Numbered from the stretch's first letter, positions 1-6,537 are shown. The stretch: DNA of 14,196 nt from JBCCZC01 sp039188505 (GCA_039188505.1 JBCCZC010000114.1:1-14196); one strand, 5' to 3'. Translations and numbers: made by a program. Notes: generated from the sequence alone by a model not told the origin.

Positions 1-823
1 CGTCCATCGGGGACAGCGTGAAATCCGCGGCTACCGAGAGGAGCTCCCACCCGCCGTCGGGCGCGACGGGCCCCGGCTCGGGTCCAAGTGGGTCCGGAAA
101 AAAGAAGCCACCGGTGGCCCCCGGTGGACCGACCTGGGGCAGGTTCTCGAAATCCGAGAAATCGGCCTTGGCTACGAACGCACGCAGGATGAGCCCGCCG
201 TCGGTGCCTTCGAGCGATGCGCCATCGCCATCCACATCGAAGAGCTGCCCGTCGACAAAGCTGGTGATCTGGAAAGGCCCTTCGAGGGGCTCGATCGGCA
301 TCTCGAAGCGGAACAGGAGGTCGACCGGCGTCTCATTGTCGTTTCGAGCAAGGATGCTGATGCAGTTCGATGGATTCTGGCGGCCGTCGACATGCACTTC
401 GGCGAAGACGCCGGTGGCGGAGAACCGTCGGTCGCCGAGAAAGACGAAATTCTCGGGAGCCCAGCGGCCGTCGTAGGAGCTGCCGGTCGACAACAGGGCC
501 TGTCCAAGGGCCTCGAAGAAGACGTTCAGCGTGGCGCGCGGTGGCTCCTCGACCTCGATCGGCGCCTCACAGGTGCCTTCGAACGCGCATGAGCCCGCAC
601 CGATACACTGGGCGTCGGAGATACATGAGCGGGACGCTTCCGTGCACCGGCCCATGCTCGCGTCGAACAGACAGCCGCAAAACCCCTCGCCCTCCGAGCT
701 GCACGTGAAGCCATTGGTGCTGCAGAATCCCCCGCAGCCCTTGGCGTTCTCGTCCAGACACTCCGCCTGCGCCGAAGCAAAGGCCATGAAAAGAATGGCT
801 ACGCCAACCCAGTGCTTCCTCAT
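1..823 (-). CDS. Secreted cysteine-rich protein of unknown function (3' end cut by window)
   Basis: The frame is open from the ATG at 823 down to the left edge, giving 274 codons with no stop, so the C-terminus lies outside the window. Residues 1-20 form a signal peptide (basic start, hydrophobic core, AQA before the cut), and the mature protein starts with Glu-Cys. Cysteines are packed at positions 22, 30, 34, 41, 49, 51, 60, 67, 73, 79 and 85. That spacing suggests a disulfide-rich module of about 65 residues outside the cytoplasm. The rest is acidic and has only one more visible Cys (near 159); it looks beta-rich, with many Gly, Phe and Asp and a D-x-D-x-D-like stretch (DVDGDG) that could bind calcium. 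A purine-rich AGGGGG lies a few bases before the ATG. I do not recognise the family. Real coding is supported by the signal peptide and the long open frame. A sigma-54-type promoter lies about 45 bases upstream. Confidence 0.8.
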   Translation of the reverse strand, partial: MRKHWVGVAILFMAFASAQAECLDENAKGCGGFCSTNGFTCSSEGEGFCGCLFDASMGRCTEASRSCISDAQCIGAGSCAFEGTCEAPIEVEEPPRATLNVFFEALGQALLSTGSSYDGRWAPENFVFLGDRRFSATGVFAEVHVDGRQNPSNCISILARNDNETPVDLLFRFEMPIEPLEGPFQITSFVDGQLFDVDGDGASLEGTDGGLILRAFVAKADFSDFENLPQVGPPGATGGFFFPDPLGPEPGPVAPDGGWELLSVAADFTLSPMD

Positions 824-864
824 GTTTCCCCCCTGTCATTCATCCCGATGATGAAACCGCTCCC

Positions 865-880
865 GGCATAGATTGTGCCA
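865..880 (-). promoter_or_regulatory. Candidate sigma-54 (-24/-12) promoter
   Basis: Read on the minus strand the site is TGGCACAATCTATGCC. It has the GG and GC dinucleotides separated by exactly 10 bases, and a perfect TGGCAC half, against the RpoN consensus TGGCACR-N4-TTGCW. The -12 half (ATGCC) has two mismatches. Transcription would begin about 12 bases past the GC, leaving a leader of roughly 30 bases before the ATG at 823. I did not identify an upstream activator site. Confidence 0.5.
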
Positions 881-973
881 TGTCGGCAGCGCGGGCGGGG
901 CAGTTCGCGGTGGTTGATCGAGTCACGCGGGGCGGTCCCTCCCGCAAGCGCTGGCTGTCGCGGTCGGACGCGT

Positions 974-1573
974 TCAGTCCGTAGCGGCGCCGTTCAGAAA
1001 GAGGTCCACGGTGAGGGCCGGGATGTCGGTCCAGGATGGTTGCCTGTCCCGGGTCCGCCAATGCTGGACGTACAGCATTATGACCAGGGAGATCAGGTGG
1101 TCTGCGAGCTGCTGCGCGGAGCGATCCCGGCGGACCTCGCCGCGCGCCCGGCCCTCACGCAGGATGGTTTCGGTGCACGCAAGGAGGGGTTCCAGGCCTG
1201 AGTCGATCAGGTCCCGGGTGTCCGCGTCGGTCGCGAGCAGTTCCCGGGCCAGCACCTTGACGAAATCCTCGTGGCGGCGGGTGAGGGCCACGTCGGCCTC
1301 GAGCAGGGCCTCGAGCTTGCTCGCCGTGTCGTCGGTCGGGCTCATCTCCTTGTAGAGGGCGACGGTGTCCTCGCTGCCCACTTCAAGCACCGCGGCAAAG
1401 AGCTCGCGCTTCGTGGCGAAGTAGTTGTAGACCGTGCCCTTGGCGAGGCCCGCGTCCAGGGAGATCTGGTTGATGTTGGCGCCCTCGAAGCCGCTCACGG
1501 CGAAATGCCGGGCGGCGCTGGCGATCAGGCGCTCGCGGACGAGTTCCTGCTGTTCTTTGGAGATACGGGCCAT
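974..1573 (-). CDS. TetR/AcrR-family transcriptional regulator
   Basis: Predicted DNA-binding repressor of 199 residues, a normal length for the TetR family. Residues about 10-57 hold the N-terminal helix-turn-helix: the family pattern runs from AARHFAVSGFEGANINQI to the recognition helix GLAKGTVYNYFATKRELF. The remainder is helical and should form the ligand-binding and dimer part; it is too variable to name a ligand. I chose the ATG at 1573 (MARISKEQQ) because family alignments start there. The open frame extends to a TTG at 1633, but that stretch is Arg-rich and unlike the family. No strong ribosome site is visible before 1573. The gene lies 78 bases downstream of the hydrolase on the same strand, so the two may be co-transcribed. 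The inverted repeat in the hydrolase promoter is a plausible operator, which would make the unit self-regulated (inference). Confidence 0.92.
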   Translation of the reverse strand: MARISKEQQELVRERLIASAARHFAVSGFEGANINQISLDAGLAKGTVYNYFATKRELFAAVLEVGSEDTVALYKEMSPTDDTASKLEALLEADVALTRRHEDFVKVLARELLATDADTRDLIDSGLEPLLACTETILREGRARGEVRRDRSAQQLADHLISLVIMLYVQHWRTRDRQPSWTDIPALTVDLFLNGAATD

Positions 1574-1651
1574 GGGGATCAGGCGACCAAGCGGGCTTCG
1601 TGCGAGAGTGCGGGCCCTTGAGGTTCGATGCAACCTCGGGCTGCCTTTCCC

Positions 1652-2479
1652 TCAAGCGGCGTGGCGGGAGAAGAACTCCGCGAGCAGTTCGGCCACCTCC
1701 TCCGGGGCATCCTCCTGCAGGAAATGACCGGTGTCTGCCAGCGCCGTGAACTCCGCCTGGGGGAGGGACGATTCCAGGCGCCGCATGGTCTCGGCCACGT
1801 CCGGGAGGATACGGTCCTTGCGGCCATACACGACACGAACCGGCGCCTTGATCTCGGCCAGGCCATTCTTGATCTGGTGAAAGCCGCCGACCGAGGCGCC
1901 GAGCGCGCTGAGCAGGAGCGCCTTGCGGGCATCATCGGACTCATAGGGCTTCTGATACAGCGCGGCCACTTCCCGATTGACGCAGCGTTTGTTCTGCACG
2001 CCGATACGCATGGCGCCGGCGATTCCCCGGGGGCTGGTGAGGAAACGCCGCACGCCCGGCGTCCGGAGAGCGAGCATGAACAGCTTCAGCGTCAATGAGA
2101 ACTCGGGGTAGACCAGCGTGTTGAGCACCGCGAGATCGGTCACGCGCTCCGCGTGCCGGGTCGCCCAGTAGAGCCCGACCGGACCGCCCAGATCGTGGAC
2201 GGCGAGACCGAGCTTCTCCACGCCCAGGTGCTCGCGGAAGCCTTCGAGGGTGTCCTCGTAGAACTTGAAGTCGTAGCGCCGGTCGATGGGTTTGTCGCTG
2301 GCGCCGAAGCCCGGCAGATCCAGGGCGATGGCGCGTCGGTGCTTGCCCACGGACGGCAGGATCTTTCGCCACAGCTGGGCGTTGGTTGGCCAGCCGTGGA
2401 GGAACAGCACCGGCAGGCCCGAGCCTTCTTCGAGGTAGTGGAGGCGAAGTCCGTTGACGTCGGCGTAGTGGCTTCTCAT
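1652..2479 (-). CDS. Alpha/beta-fold hydrolase (haloalkane dehalogenase/epoxide hydrolase-like)
   Basis: A 275-residue cytoplasmic hydrolase of the dehalogenase/epoxide hydrolase branch. HGW at 28-30 supplies the oxyanion or halide-facing Trp30. The nucleophile elbow is HDLGG with Asp96, not Ser, which points to attack on a C-halogen bond or epoxide through an alkyl-enzyme ester. Asp222 (YGRKDRILPD) and His252 (DTGHFLQED) complete the triad, and residues about 125-205 form the helical cap. Many dehalogenases and epoxide hydrolases have Trp right after the nucleophile (DWGG); here it is Leu97, so halide binding by that residue is absent and the substrate is uncertain. I start at the ATG at 2479; a GTG at 2509 would add ten residues but overlaps the promoter boxes. 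No Shine-Dalgarno precedes 2479. A TetR gene lies 78 bases downstream on the same strand. Confidence 0.9.
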   Translation of the reverse strand: MRSHYADVNGLRLHYLEEGSGLPVLFLHGWPTNAQLWRKILPSVGKHRRAIALDLPGFGASDKPIDRRYDFKFYEDTLEGFREHLGVEKLGLAVHDLGGPVGLYWATRHAERVTDLAVLNTLVYPEFSLTLKLFMLALRTPGVRRFLTSPRGIAGAMRIGVQNKRCVNREVAALYQKPYESDDARKALLLSALGASVGGFHQIKNGLAEIKAPVRVVYGRKDRILPDVAETMRRLESSLPQAEFTALADTGHFLQEDAPEEVAELLAEFFSRHAA

Positions 2480-2488
2480 GACGAATAA

Positions 2489-2518
2489 TTTATATGAGTG
2501 GGTGGTCACCCATATTAA
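2489..2518 (-). promoter_or_regulatory. Candidate sigma-70 promoter of the hydrolase
   Basis: On the minus strand, -35 TTAATA (2518-2513, 4 of 6 matches) and -10 TATAAA (2494-2489, 5 of 6) are separated by 18 bases. Only nine bases lie between the -10 box and the ATG at 2479, so the transcript would be leaderless or nearly so, which fits the absence of a Shine-Dalgarno. Confidence 0.5.
2494..2513. promoter_or_regulatory. Inverted repeat, candidate TetR-type operator
   Basis: The arms ATGAGTG (2494-2500) and CACCCAT (2507-2513) are inverted with six of seven bases matching around a 6-base centre. The 20-bp element fills the spacer between the hydrolase -35 and -10 boxes, where a bound dimer would block RNA polymerase. 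The partner is inferred to be the TetR protein encoded at 974-1573. Confidence 0.45.
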
Positions 2519-2731
2519 TCTACGAAAACGCAGAAGGCAACACAGAGTGCGAAGAGCGATCCCTTAGCAACCACACGAGATCGCGATCGATTCATGGCGG
2601 AGAAGACGAGCAAGTTCGGCTCCGTGCGCCGCCGTCGCCAGCGTCTTTCAGCAGGCCGTCTACCTTTCGGCCACCGCTCAATCTCTCGTCGGTGGGATCA
2701 TCATTCACCGCTTTTCGCGAGCGTTCCCGAA

Positions 2732-2747
2732 CCGCGCGAACGCGCGG
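2732..2747. repeat. Short perfect inverted repeat
   Basis: CCGCGCG and CGCGCGG face each other across two A bases. There is no T-tract on either side, so it is not a standard terminator; its role is unknown. Confidence 0.5.
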
Positions 2748-3110
2748 CAGATTTCATTTCCGGCGCGCTGCCGGCGGATGGTTCTGGTTCTAGGCGCCTC
2801 GTTTCTCGAGCGGGCCGATAGCGCGTCTCGATTCACCAGGGCCTGCGGCTCCGGCTTGGGCGAGGTCGTACTTCGTGAACCATGGAAACGTGACGTTCTC
2901 TGCGTTGAAAGCACCAACGGAGAACGTCGTCCCGTATGTGCTGGCCGGCGTAGTGCTGCTCGTTGCATAGGTTCGCGCGGAGCCAAGATCGTCAACCACC
3001 CGCTCGGACGATGGTCCAGGTCTGCCGATGGACGATCCTGCTAACTCGTGGTGGCCGCATCCCCCTTTCTGAAACGAAGGGACAGTATTAGAAGCGGCGA
3101 CAACGCAAGA

Positions 3111-3129
3111 CGCCCGCACAAGGCGGGCG
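3111..3129 (-). terminator. Candidate terminator hairpin after the small membrane protein gene
   Basis: Seven-base perfect GC arms (CGCCCGC and GCGGGCG) around a 5-base loop begin 20 bases past the TAA stop of the minus-strand membrane protein gene. The following minus-strand bases (TCTTGCGTT) are only moderately T-rich, so termination could be partial. Confidence 0.45.
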
Positions 3130-3149
3130 CCGTCGATTCCACCGCGCCT

Positions 3150-3374
3150 TTAGCGGTTCGCGCGCCGGATCCGCTCGTAGGGCGGCTCGTAGAGCGCCGC
3201 GCTGATGATCGACCACAGGTGGATGATCCAGCCGAGCCAGACCAGCCAGAGCAGGGCCGCCAGGACGAACTGCACCAGCGCCAGCAGGATCCGACCCTGG
3301 ACGAGCTGCCCCAGGCCGGGGATGAAGAAGCTGGCGAGCGCGGCGAGGACGTTGCCGGCTGAGCCTTGAGCCAT
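3150..3374 (-). CDS. Small two-helix membrane protein (TM2-like)
   Basis: A 74-residue inner-membrane protein. A first hydrophobic stretch (about 8-24) ends in IPGLGQLVQGR, a turn motif seen in TM2-type and related small membrane proteins. A long Trp-rich hydrophobic stretch (about 29-59) follows, and then a basic tail (PPYERIRRANR) that should be cytoplasmic. The start at 3374 is well supported by AGGAGA eight to nine bases upstream. Similar short proteins occur in gammaproteobacteria, but their role is not established and I assign none. A hairpin whose right arm runs into the Shine-Dalgarno precedes the gene, and a candidate terminator follows it, so it is probably a single-gene unit. Confidence 0.8.
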   Translation of the reverse strand: MAQGSAGNVLAALASFFIPGLGQLVQGRILLALVQFVLAALLWLVWLGWIIHLWSIISAALYEPPYERIRRANR

Positions 3375-3386
3375 AGGTAAAGTCTC

Positions 3387-3416
3387 CTTGCATGGACCTG
3401 CAGCTTCCGATGCAAG
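3387..3416 (-). promoter_or_regulatory. Hairpin in the leader next to the ribosome site of the small membrane protein
   Basis: The arms CTTGCAT and ATGCAAG (7 bases each, extended by GG/CC with one bulge) flank a loop of about 11-16 bases. On the minus-strand transcript the downstream arm ends inside the AAGGAGA ribosome site, so folding could limit access by ribosomes. No ligand-binding RNA class is recognised. Confidence 0.35.
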
Positions 3417-3431
3417 TCCCGTTCCAGTTCC

Positions 3432-3459
3432 GGAAGCCCCGGTTTTCCGGGCTTTCCTC
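3432..3459 (-). terminator. Second hairpin downstream of tyrA
   Basis: Imperfect arms (GGAAGCCCCGG and CCGGGCTTTCC, with a bulge) surround a TTTT loop. On the minus strand the hairpin is not followed by a T-tract, so it may be a 3'-end protecting structure or a weak terminator rather than a standard one. Confidence 0.35.
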
Positions 3460-3467
3460 GTCTCACG

Positions 3468-3504
3468 CTGGTGAATCCCGCCACCTCGGGGCCAGATTCA
3501 CCAG
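3468..3504 (-). terminator. Long hairpin directly after the tyrA stop
   Basis: A perfect 10-base inverted repeat (CTGGTGAATC and GATTCACCAG) with a 17-base loop that can pair further (CCC with GGG). It begins 8 bases past the TGA of tyrA. No T-tract follows, so it is called a terminator from position, not from a full intrinsic signature. Confidence 0.45.
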
Positions 3505-3512
3505 ATCCTTCT

Positions 3513-4643
3513 TCAGCTATCGCCGTCTGCCGGATCCTGCCACTGGGGCCGCTGGGACAGGTATTCGCGCCCAAGCTCCATGAGCCGGACGAAGCCGTTC
3601 TCGTCGCCACTGACCACCATGGACCGCAGCCGGTCGATGGCTTCTCCCAGCGCGTTCAGCGGGGCGAGGCGGTAGTCGTTCAGCGACTGGATCTCGAAGT
3701 ACAGGCGCGGATTGTCTCCTGCGACGGCACGCGCGACGTCCAGCTGCGCGTCGAAGGTGGTACTCGACAGGCGCGCGAGCTGGCCCGAGGCCTCGCCGGA
3801 CTCGCGCAACGCCGTGAAGAAGCCGATGTTCAGGGCATGGGACAGGCCGAGGACATAGCTGATCAGACGATCGTGGTCCTCGAGGCTCATCTCGACGAGC
3901 TCGGCCATGGTCGGCTCGAACAGCGCCCGGGCCTCAGCGTTGGCTTCTGCGTGGCCCACGTCCACGAGGATGACGTGGCGGCCCGACAGGAGCCGCGTGT
4001 CAGGACCGAACATCGGGTGCACGGAGGTGACCCGAAGCCCGGCGTCGGCGAGCGCGCGCAGGGGGCGACGGAGCGGGCTCTTGAGCGAGCTCACGTCGAA
4101 GATCAGGCCGCGCGGGCGGCGCTGCTCGAGGGCTTCGAGGAGGTCCGCGGTAATGGCGATCGGTGTCGCCAGGATGATGACGTCCCACTGGTCGACATCC
4201 TCGAGCCAGTCCGGCCGATTCGGAAAGCCGACGTCTTCGGGATGCTCGTCGGCGATCGCGACCGCGTAGCCCTGGCTGTCGAGGAAGCCGGCAATCCAGC
4301 GGCCCATCTTGCCGGCGCCGCCGACCACCAGCGCCGGCGCGCCTGAGTGGTCCCGCTGGGCGATGCGATCGGCCTCCTGGCTCTCGAGGCTCGTGGCGAT
4401 AAGCGCGCGAACAAGCGTCTCGGCCAATTCGGGCCTGAGGCCGAGTTCGTCGGCAATGCCCCGCGCACGTTCGATGACCTGCCGCTCCCGGGCGTAGTCG
4501 CGGGTGGGGATGCCGCTGCTGACCTTCGTCTGGCCGATCGCCTGGACGATGCTTTGGCGTTCGGCGACGAGCTCGAGGATCGTGCGATCTACCGTGTTGA
4601 GTCGCTCGCGGAGCGTCGCGAGTTCTGCTTTGACGTCAGACAT
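3513..4643 (-). CDS. tyrA: Bifunctional chorismate mutase / prephenate dehydrogenase (T-protein)
   Basis: Cytoplasmic two-step enzyme of tyrosine synthesis: chorismate to prephenate, then NAD-dependent oxidative decarboxylation to 4-hydroxyphenylpyruvate. Residues about 1-88 are an AroQ-type helical chorismate mutase with the expected charged active-site positions (Arg12/14, Arg29, Lys40, Glu53). From about 103 comes the dehydrogenase: the NAD-binding loop GGAGKMG at 108-114 and the SVHPMFGPD motif at 207-215, whose His209 corresponds to the catalytic His of E. coli TyrA. The rest is the helical dimer domain. The 376 residues compare with 373 in E. coli, so the gene is intact. The ATG at 4643 fits the family N-terminus; AGGAA sits unusually close to it. 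Two hairpins follow the stop. The family is commonly inhibited by tyrosine; I saw no attenuator or operator in the leader. The upstream neighbour is divergent. Confidence 0.96.
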   Translation of the reverse strand: MSDVKAELATLRERLNTVDRTILELVAERQSIVQAIGQTKVSSGIPTRDYARERQVIERARGIADELGLRPELAETLVRALIATSLESQEADRIAQRDHSGAPALVVGGAGKMGRWIAGFLDSQGYAVAIADEHPEDVGFPNRPDWLEDVDQWDVIILATPIAITADLLEALEQRRPRGLIFDVSSLKSPLRRPLRALADAGLRVTSVHPMFGPDTRLLSGRHVILVDVGHAEANAEARALFEPTMAELVEMSLEDHDRLISYVLGLSHALNIGFFTALRESGEASGQLARLSSTTFDAQLDVARAVAGDNPRLYFEIQSLNDYRLAPLNALGEAIDRLRSMVVSGDENGFVRLMELGREYLSQRPQWQDPADGDS

Positions 4644-4845
4644 TTCCTACAGGTCCAAGGCTAATCTGCCGATGGGTCCGCTGGATGGCCTCTGGTCTAC
4701 TGGCTAGAATGACGAGGACAGCGGGAAACGGGGATTTCGCGCCGTAGCGCGCGGATTCAAGTTTGGCACACTCATCGGGCGCTTGTCCGCATCCGCAGGA
4801 CGCGGTGCGCATGCGCCTGTCGGGGATTCCGAAGGGAGAAGGAAT

Positions 4846-5556
4846 ATGAGCAAGACGATCGCAGGTTCGTTGGCACTGGCGCTCGCGCTGGTCGCCGGAG
4901 CGGCGCAGGCCGACAAGCCGGTACTGGCCGTGGCGGAATTCAAGAACGACTCGGGCGCCTACTGGTGGGGTGGGGGTGTTGGCTGGGAGCTATCTGGCAT
5001 GCTGTCGAACGAGCTGGTGGCAACCGGCGAGTTCCGCGTCGTCGAGCGCTCGAAGCTGGAGTCCGTCCTCACGGAGCAGGATCTGGCTGCCTCAGGGCGA
5101 GTCTCGGCAGGCACCGGAGCCAAGATCGGTCAGCTGACCGGGGCGGATTTTCTCGTCATGGGCACCGTGACCGCCTTCGAGCGTGACGTCGCCGACACCG
5201 GCGGTGGCATCAGCTTCAAGGGCTTCTCGGTGGGCGGCAGCAAGGACAACGCCTACCTGGCGGTCGACCTCCGCGTGGTCAACAGCACCACCGGCGAGAT
5301 CGAGTACGTCCGGACCATCGAGGGTCGTAGCAAGGGTGGTGGCATCCGCCTGGGCGCCTACCGCGGCGGCTTCGGCGGCAGCCTGAGCAACGAGCAGAAG
5401 ACGCCGGTCGGCAAGGCCATCCGCGCCGCGCTGATCGAGTCCTCGAACTACCTCGAGTGCGCGATGGTCAAGCAGAATCGCTGCCTCAAGGAGTACGAGG
5501 AGAAGGAGCAGCGCCGCCGCGACAGCGCGACTGGCGCCCTCGACCTCGACGGCTGA
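4846..5556 (+). CDS. CsgG/HfaB-family exported protein
   Basis: A 236-residue exported protein related to CsgG, the curli secretion channel subunit, and to wider CsgG-like proteins. Residues 1-22 form a signal peptide ending AQA. The mature part opens with the family pattern: VLAVAEFKNDSG, then a loop and helix (MLSNELVATGEFRVVERSKLESVLTEQDL around 52-80), then TGADFLVMGTVTAFE (98-112), and a strand pair YLAVDLRVVNSTTGEIEY (137-154). CsgG of E. coli is a lipoprotein with Cys at position +1; here the mature start is Asp and no lipobox is visible. Cys205 and Cys213 could form a disulfide. The ATG at 4846 has GGGAGAAGGA just upstream; starting earlier at 4783 would spoil the signal peptide. No other curli gene is in the window, so a curli role is not supported. 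A perfect GC hairpin follows the stop. Confidence 0.88.
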   Translation: MSKTIAGSLALALALVAGAAQADKPVLAVAEFKNDSGAYWWGGGVGWELSGMLSNELVATGEFRVVERSKLESVLTEQDLAASGRVSAGTGAKIGQLTGADFLVMGTVTAFERDVADTGGGISFKGFSVGGSKDNAYLAVDLRVVNSTTGEIEYVRTIEGRSKGGGIRLGAYRGGFGGSLSNEQKTPVGKAIRAALIESSNYLECAMVKQNRCLKEYEEKEQRRRDSATGALDLDG

Positions 5557-5586
5557 CGCGAGCCAACGGTCTGACCCGACCGGACT

Positions 5587-5615
5587 GCAGCGCCGGAGAT
5601 ATCGGCCGGCGCTGC
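5587..5615 (+). terminator. Candidate terminator hairpin after the CsgG-like gene
   Basis: A perfect 10-base inverted repeat (GCAGCGCCGG and CCGGCGCTGC) with a 9-base loop, 30 bases after the TGA. The bases that follow (TCTCGCCC) hold few Ts, so the call rests on stem strength and position. Confidence 0.5.
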
Positions 5616-5648
5616 TCTCGCCCATCCGCAGGTGAGCCCGGATATAGG

Positions 5649-5663
5649 CGACGCATGGCGTCG
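5649..5663. repeat. Short inverted repeat in the convergent gap
   Basis: CGACGC and GCGTCG are separated by ATG. It lies in the 292-base gap (5557-5848) between two convergent genes, where I find no supported gene. A hairpin could help end transcription from either side, but no T-tract is present. Confidence 0.35.
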
Positions 5664-5848
5664 ACCCGGGCGAGCGACTGCGGCCTGTGCGCGCAGGAGG
5701 CGCTTCCGCGGCGATCGTCGCGTGAGGCCAGGGCGGGCATTAGCCGCTGATCCGCTCGTCCAATTCTCGCGGGACCTGCCGTGGCCCCAGCCGCCGGCTC
5801 GCAGCGACCCAAGCAGGTTAAGGACCGGGGGCTGACGCCACCGGTACC

Positions 5849-6511
5849 TTACTGAGAGGCGTTCAGATCCATGAGGCGGCGGAAGTCGCTCAGATCGACG
5901 CCGCGGGTGTAGGTGTATTCCCCCGTGCTCGGCTCGAAGGGGCCGGTCTCGACGGGCTTCGCCCGGAAGCGGGTCTCCAGATCCTCCAGCTGCATGGACG
6001 TGAAATCACTCGCGTCCACGATCGCTGCCGGATCGTTGAAGGTGAAGTCGCGCGCGAGCTCCTCGGGGATCTCGAGGTCATCGACCGGGTAGCGCACGGC
6101 ATAGCCATTGATGTCCGTCACCAGGACCGGAATCCGACAGCCGGGCGCGACGCCCATGTACACCTCGGGCTTGTCCGTCTCCCGCAGCATGACCAGGAAA
6201 CGGGCACCCTCGAAGGCGTAGGGATCGGGTTCGGGGTAGTAGCACTTCTCGTCGCCGAGGCCCTTTTCCTTCACCTCGATCCAGGTGCCCTTCTCGATGC
6301 CCCGGTAGGGGATCAGGACGCGCAGGAACGCCGAACCGCTAGACGGAAAGCCCCGGGTGCGCTGGTAGTCCACCTGCTCCACGACCACCAGGGCGATCAT
6401 GTCGGCCTCTGCCGCGAGTTCAGGCACCGTCGGCTGGGCCCACGCGGCTCCAGCGACCAGCCAGGTCGCGGCGAAGAGCCAGGTCTTGATTCTCGATGAA
6501 GCCAGGGGCAT
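5849..6511 (-). CDS. Exported protein of unknown function, downstream of a radical SAM gene
   Basis: A 220-residue protein with a clear signal peptide (residues 1-25, basic start, hydrophobic core, AWA before the cut), so it should act in the periplasm or outside the cell. The mature part has alternating strand-like segments (DMIALVVVEQVDY, SAFLRVLIPYRGIEKGTWIEVKE, ARFLVMLRE), reminiscent of small beta-barrel folds, and exactly two Cys (90 and 125), which may form a disulfide. I do not recognise the family. The start at 6511 is well supported by GGAGG five bases upstream; the longer frame to 6733 overlaps the preceding gene and its extra part is Arg-rich and unlike protein. The gap to the radical SAM gene upstream on the same strand is 26 bases, so they are probably one operon. 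Confidence 0.82.
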   Translation of the reverse strand: MPLASSRIKTWLFAATWLVAGAAWAQPTVPELAAEADMIALVVVEQVDYQRTRGFPSSGSAFLRVLIPYRGIEKGTWIEVKEKGLGDEKCYYPEPDPYAFEGARFLVMLRETDKPEVYMGVAPGCRIPVLVTDINGYAVRYPVDDLEIPEELARDFTFNDPAAIVDASDFTSMQLEDLETRFRAKPVETGPFEPSTGEYTYTRGVDLSDFRRLMDLNASQ

Positions 6512-6537
6512 GCAACCTCCGTCAGTGCTGGACCTGC

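Larger units (their letters stand above)
2520..3149. other. About 630 bases with no convincing gene
   Basis: Open frames exist on both strands here, but none has recognisable protein features, a good ribosome site, or the codon pattern of its neighbours. The first 70 bases before 2580 are only about 47 percent GC (33 of 70 by hand count from 2511), well below the flanking genes. One minus-strand frame (about 2790-3119) has a stretch around 2860-2990 with a plausible protein-like composition (Thr/Ser/Gly, NAENVTFPWFTKYD) that could be a gene remnant. A tight palindrome lies at 2732-2747 and a 10-bp palindrome at 2579-2588. No insertion-sequence ends or target duplications were seen. Confidence 0.5.

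Noticed and set aside
927..945. GCGGG/CCCGC inverted repeat as terminator of the TetR gene
   Set aside because: The stem is only five bases with a nine-base loop and no T-tract; too weak to call.
2790..3119. Minus-strand open frame of 109 codons as a gene
   Set aside because: One stretch looks protein-like, but there is no ribosome site, no recognisable family and a non-protein-like N-terminal part; kept only as a possible remnant.
2514..3149. Integron cassette or insertion sequence in the gene-poor stretch
   Set aside because: No attC-like arms, terminal inverted repeats, target duplication or transposase frame could be found by eye.
4764..4781. TGGCAC upstream of the CsgG-like gene as a second sigma-54 promoter
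   Set aside because: Ten bases after the GG there is GG, not the required GC, and no TTGC-like -12 half follows.
5486..5812. Open frames in the gap between the CsgG-like gene and the exported protein gene
   Set aside because: Arg/Ala-rich translations in several frames, no ribosome site, and one overlaps the end of the CsgG-like gene.
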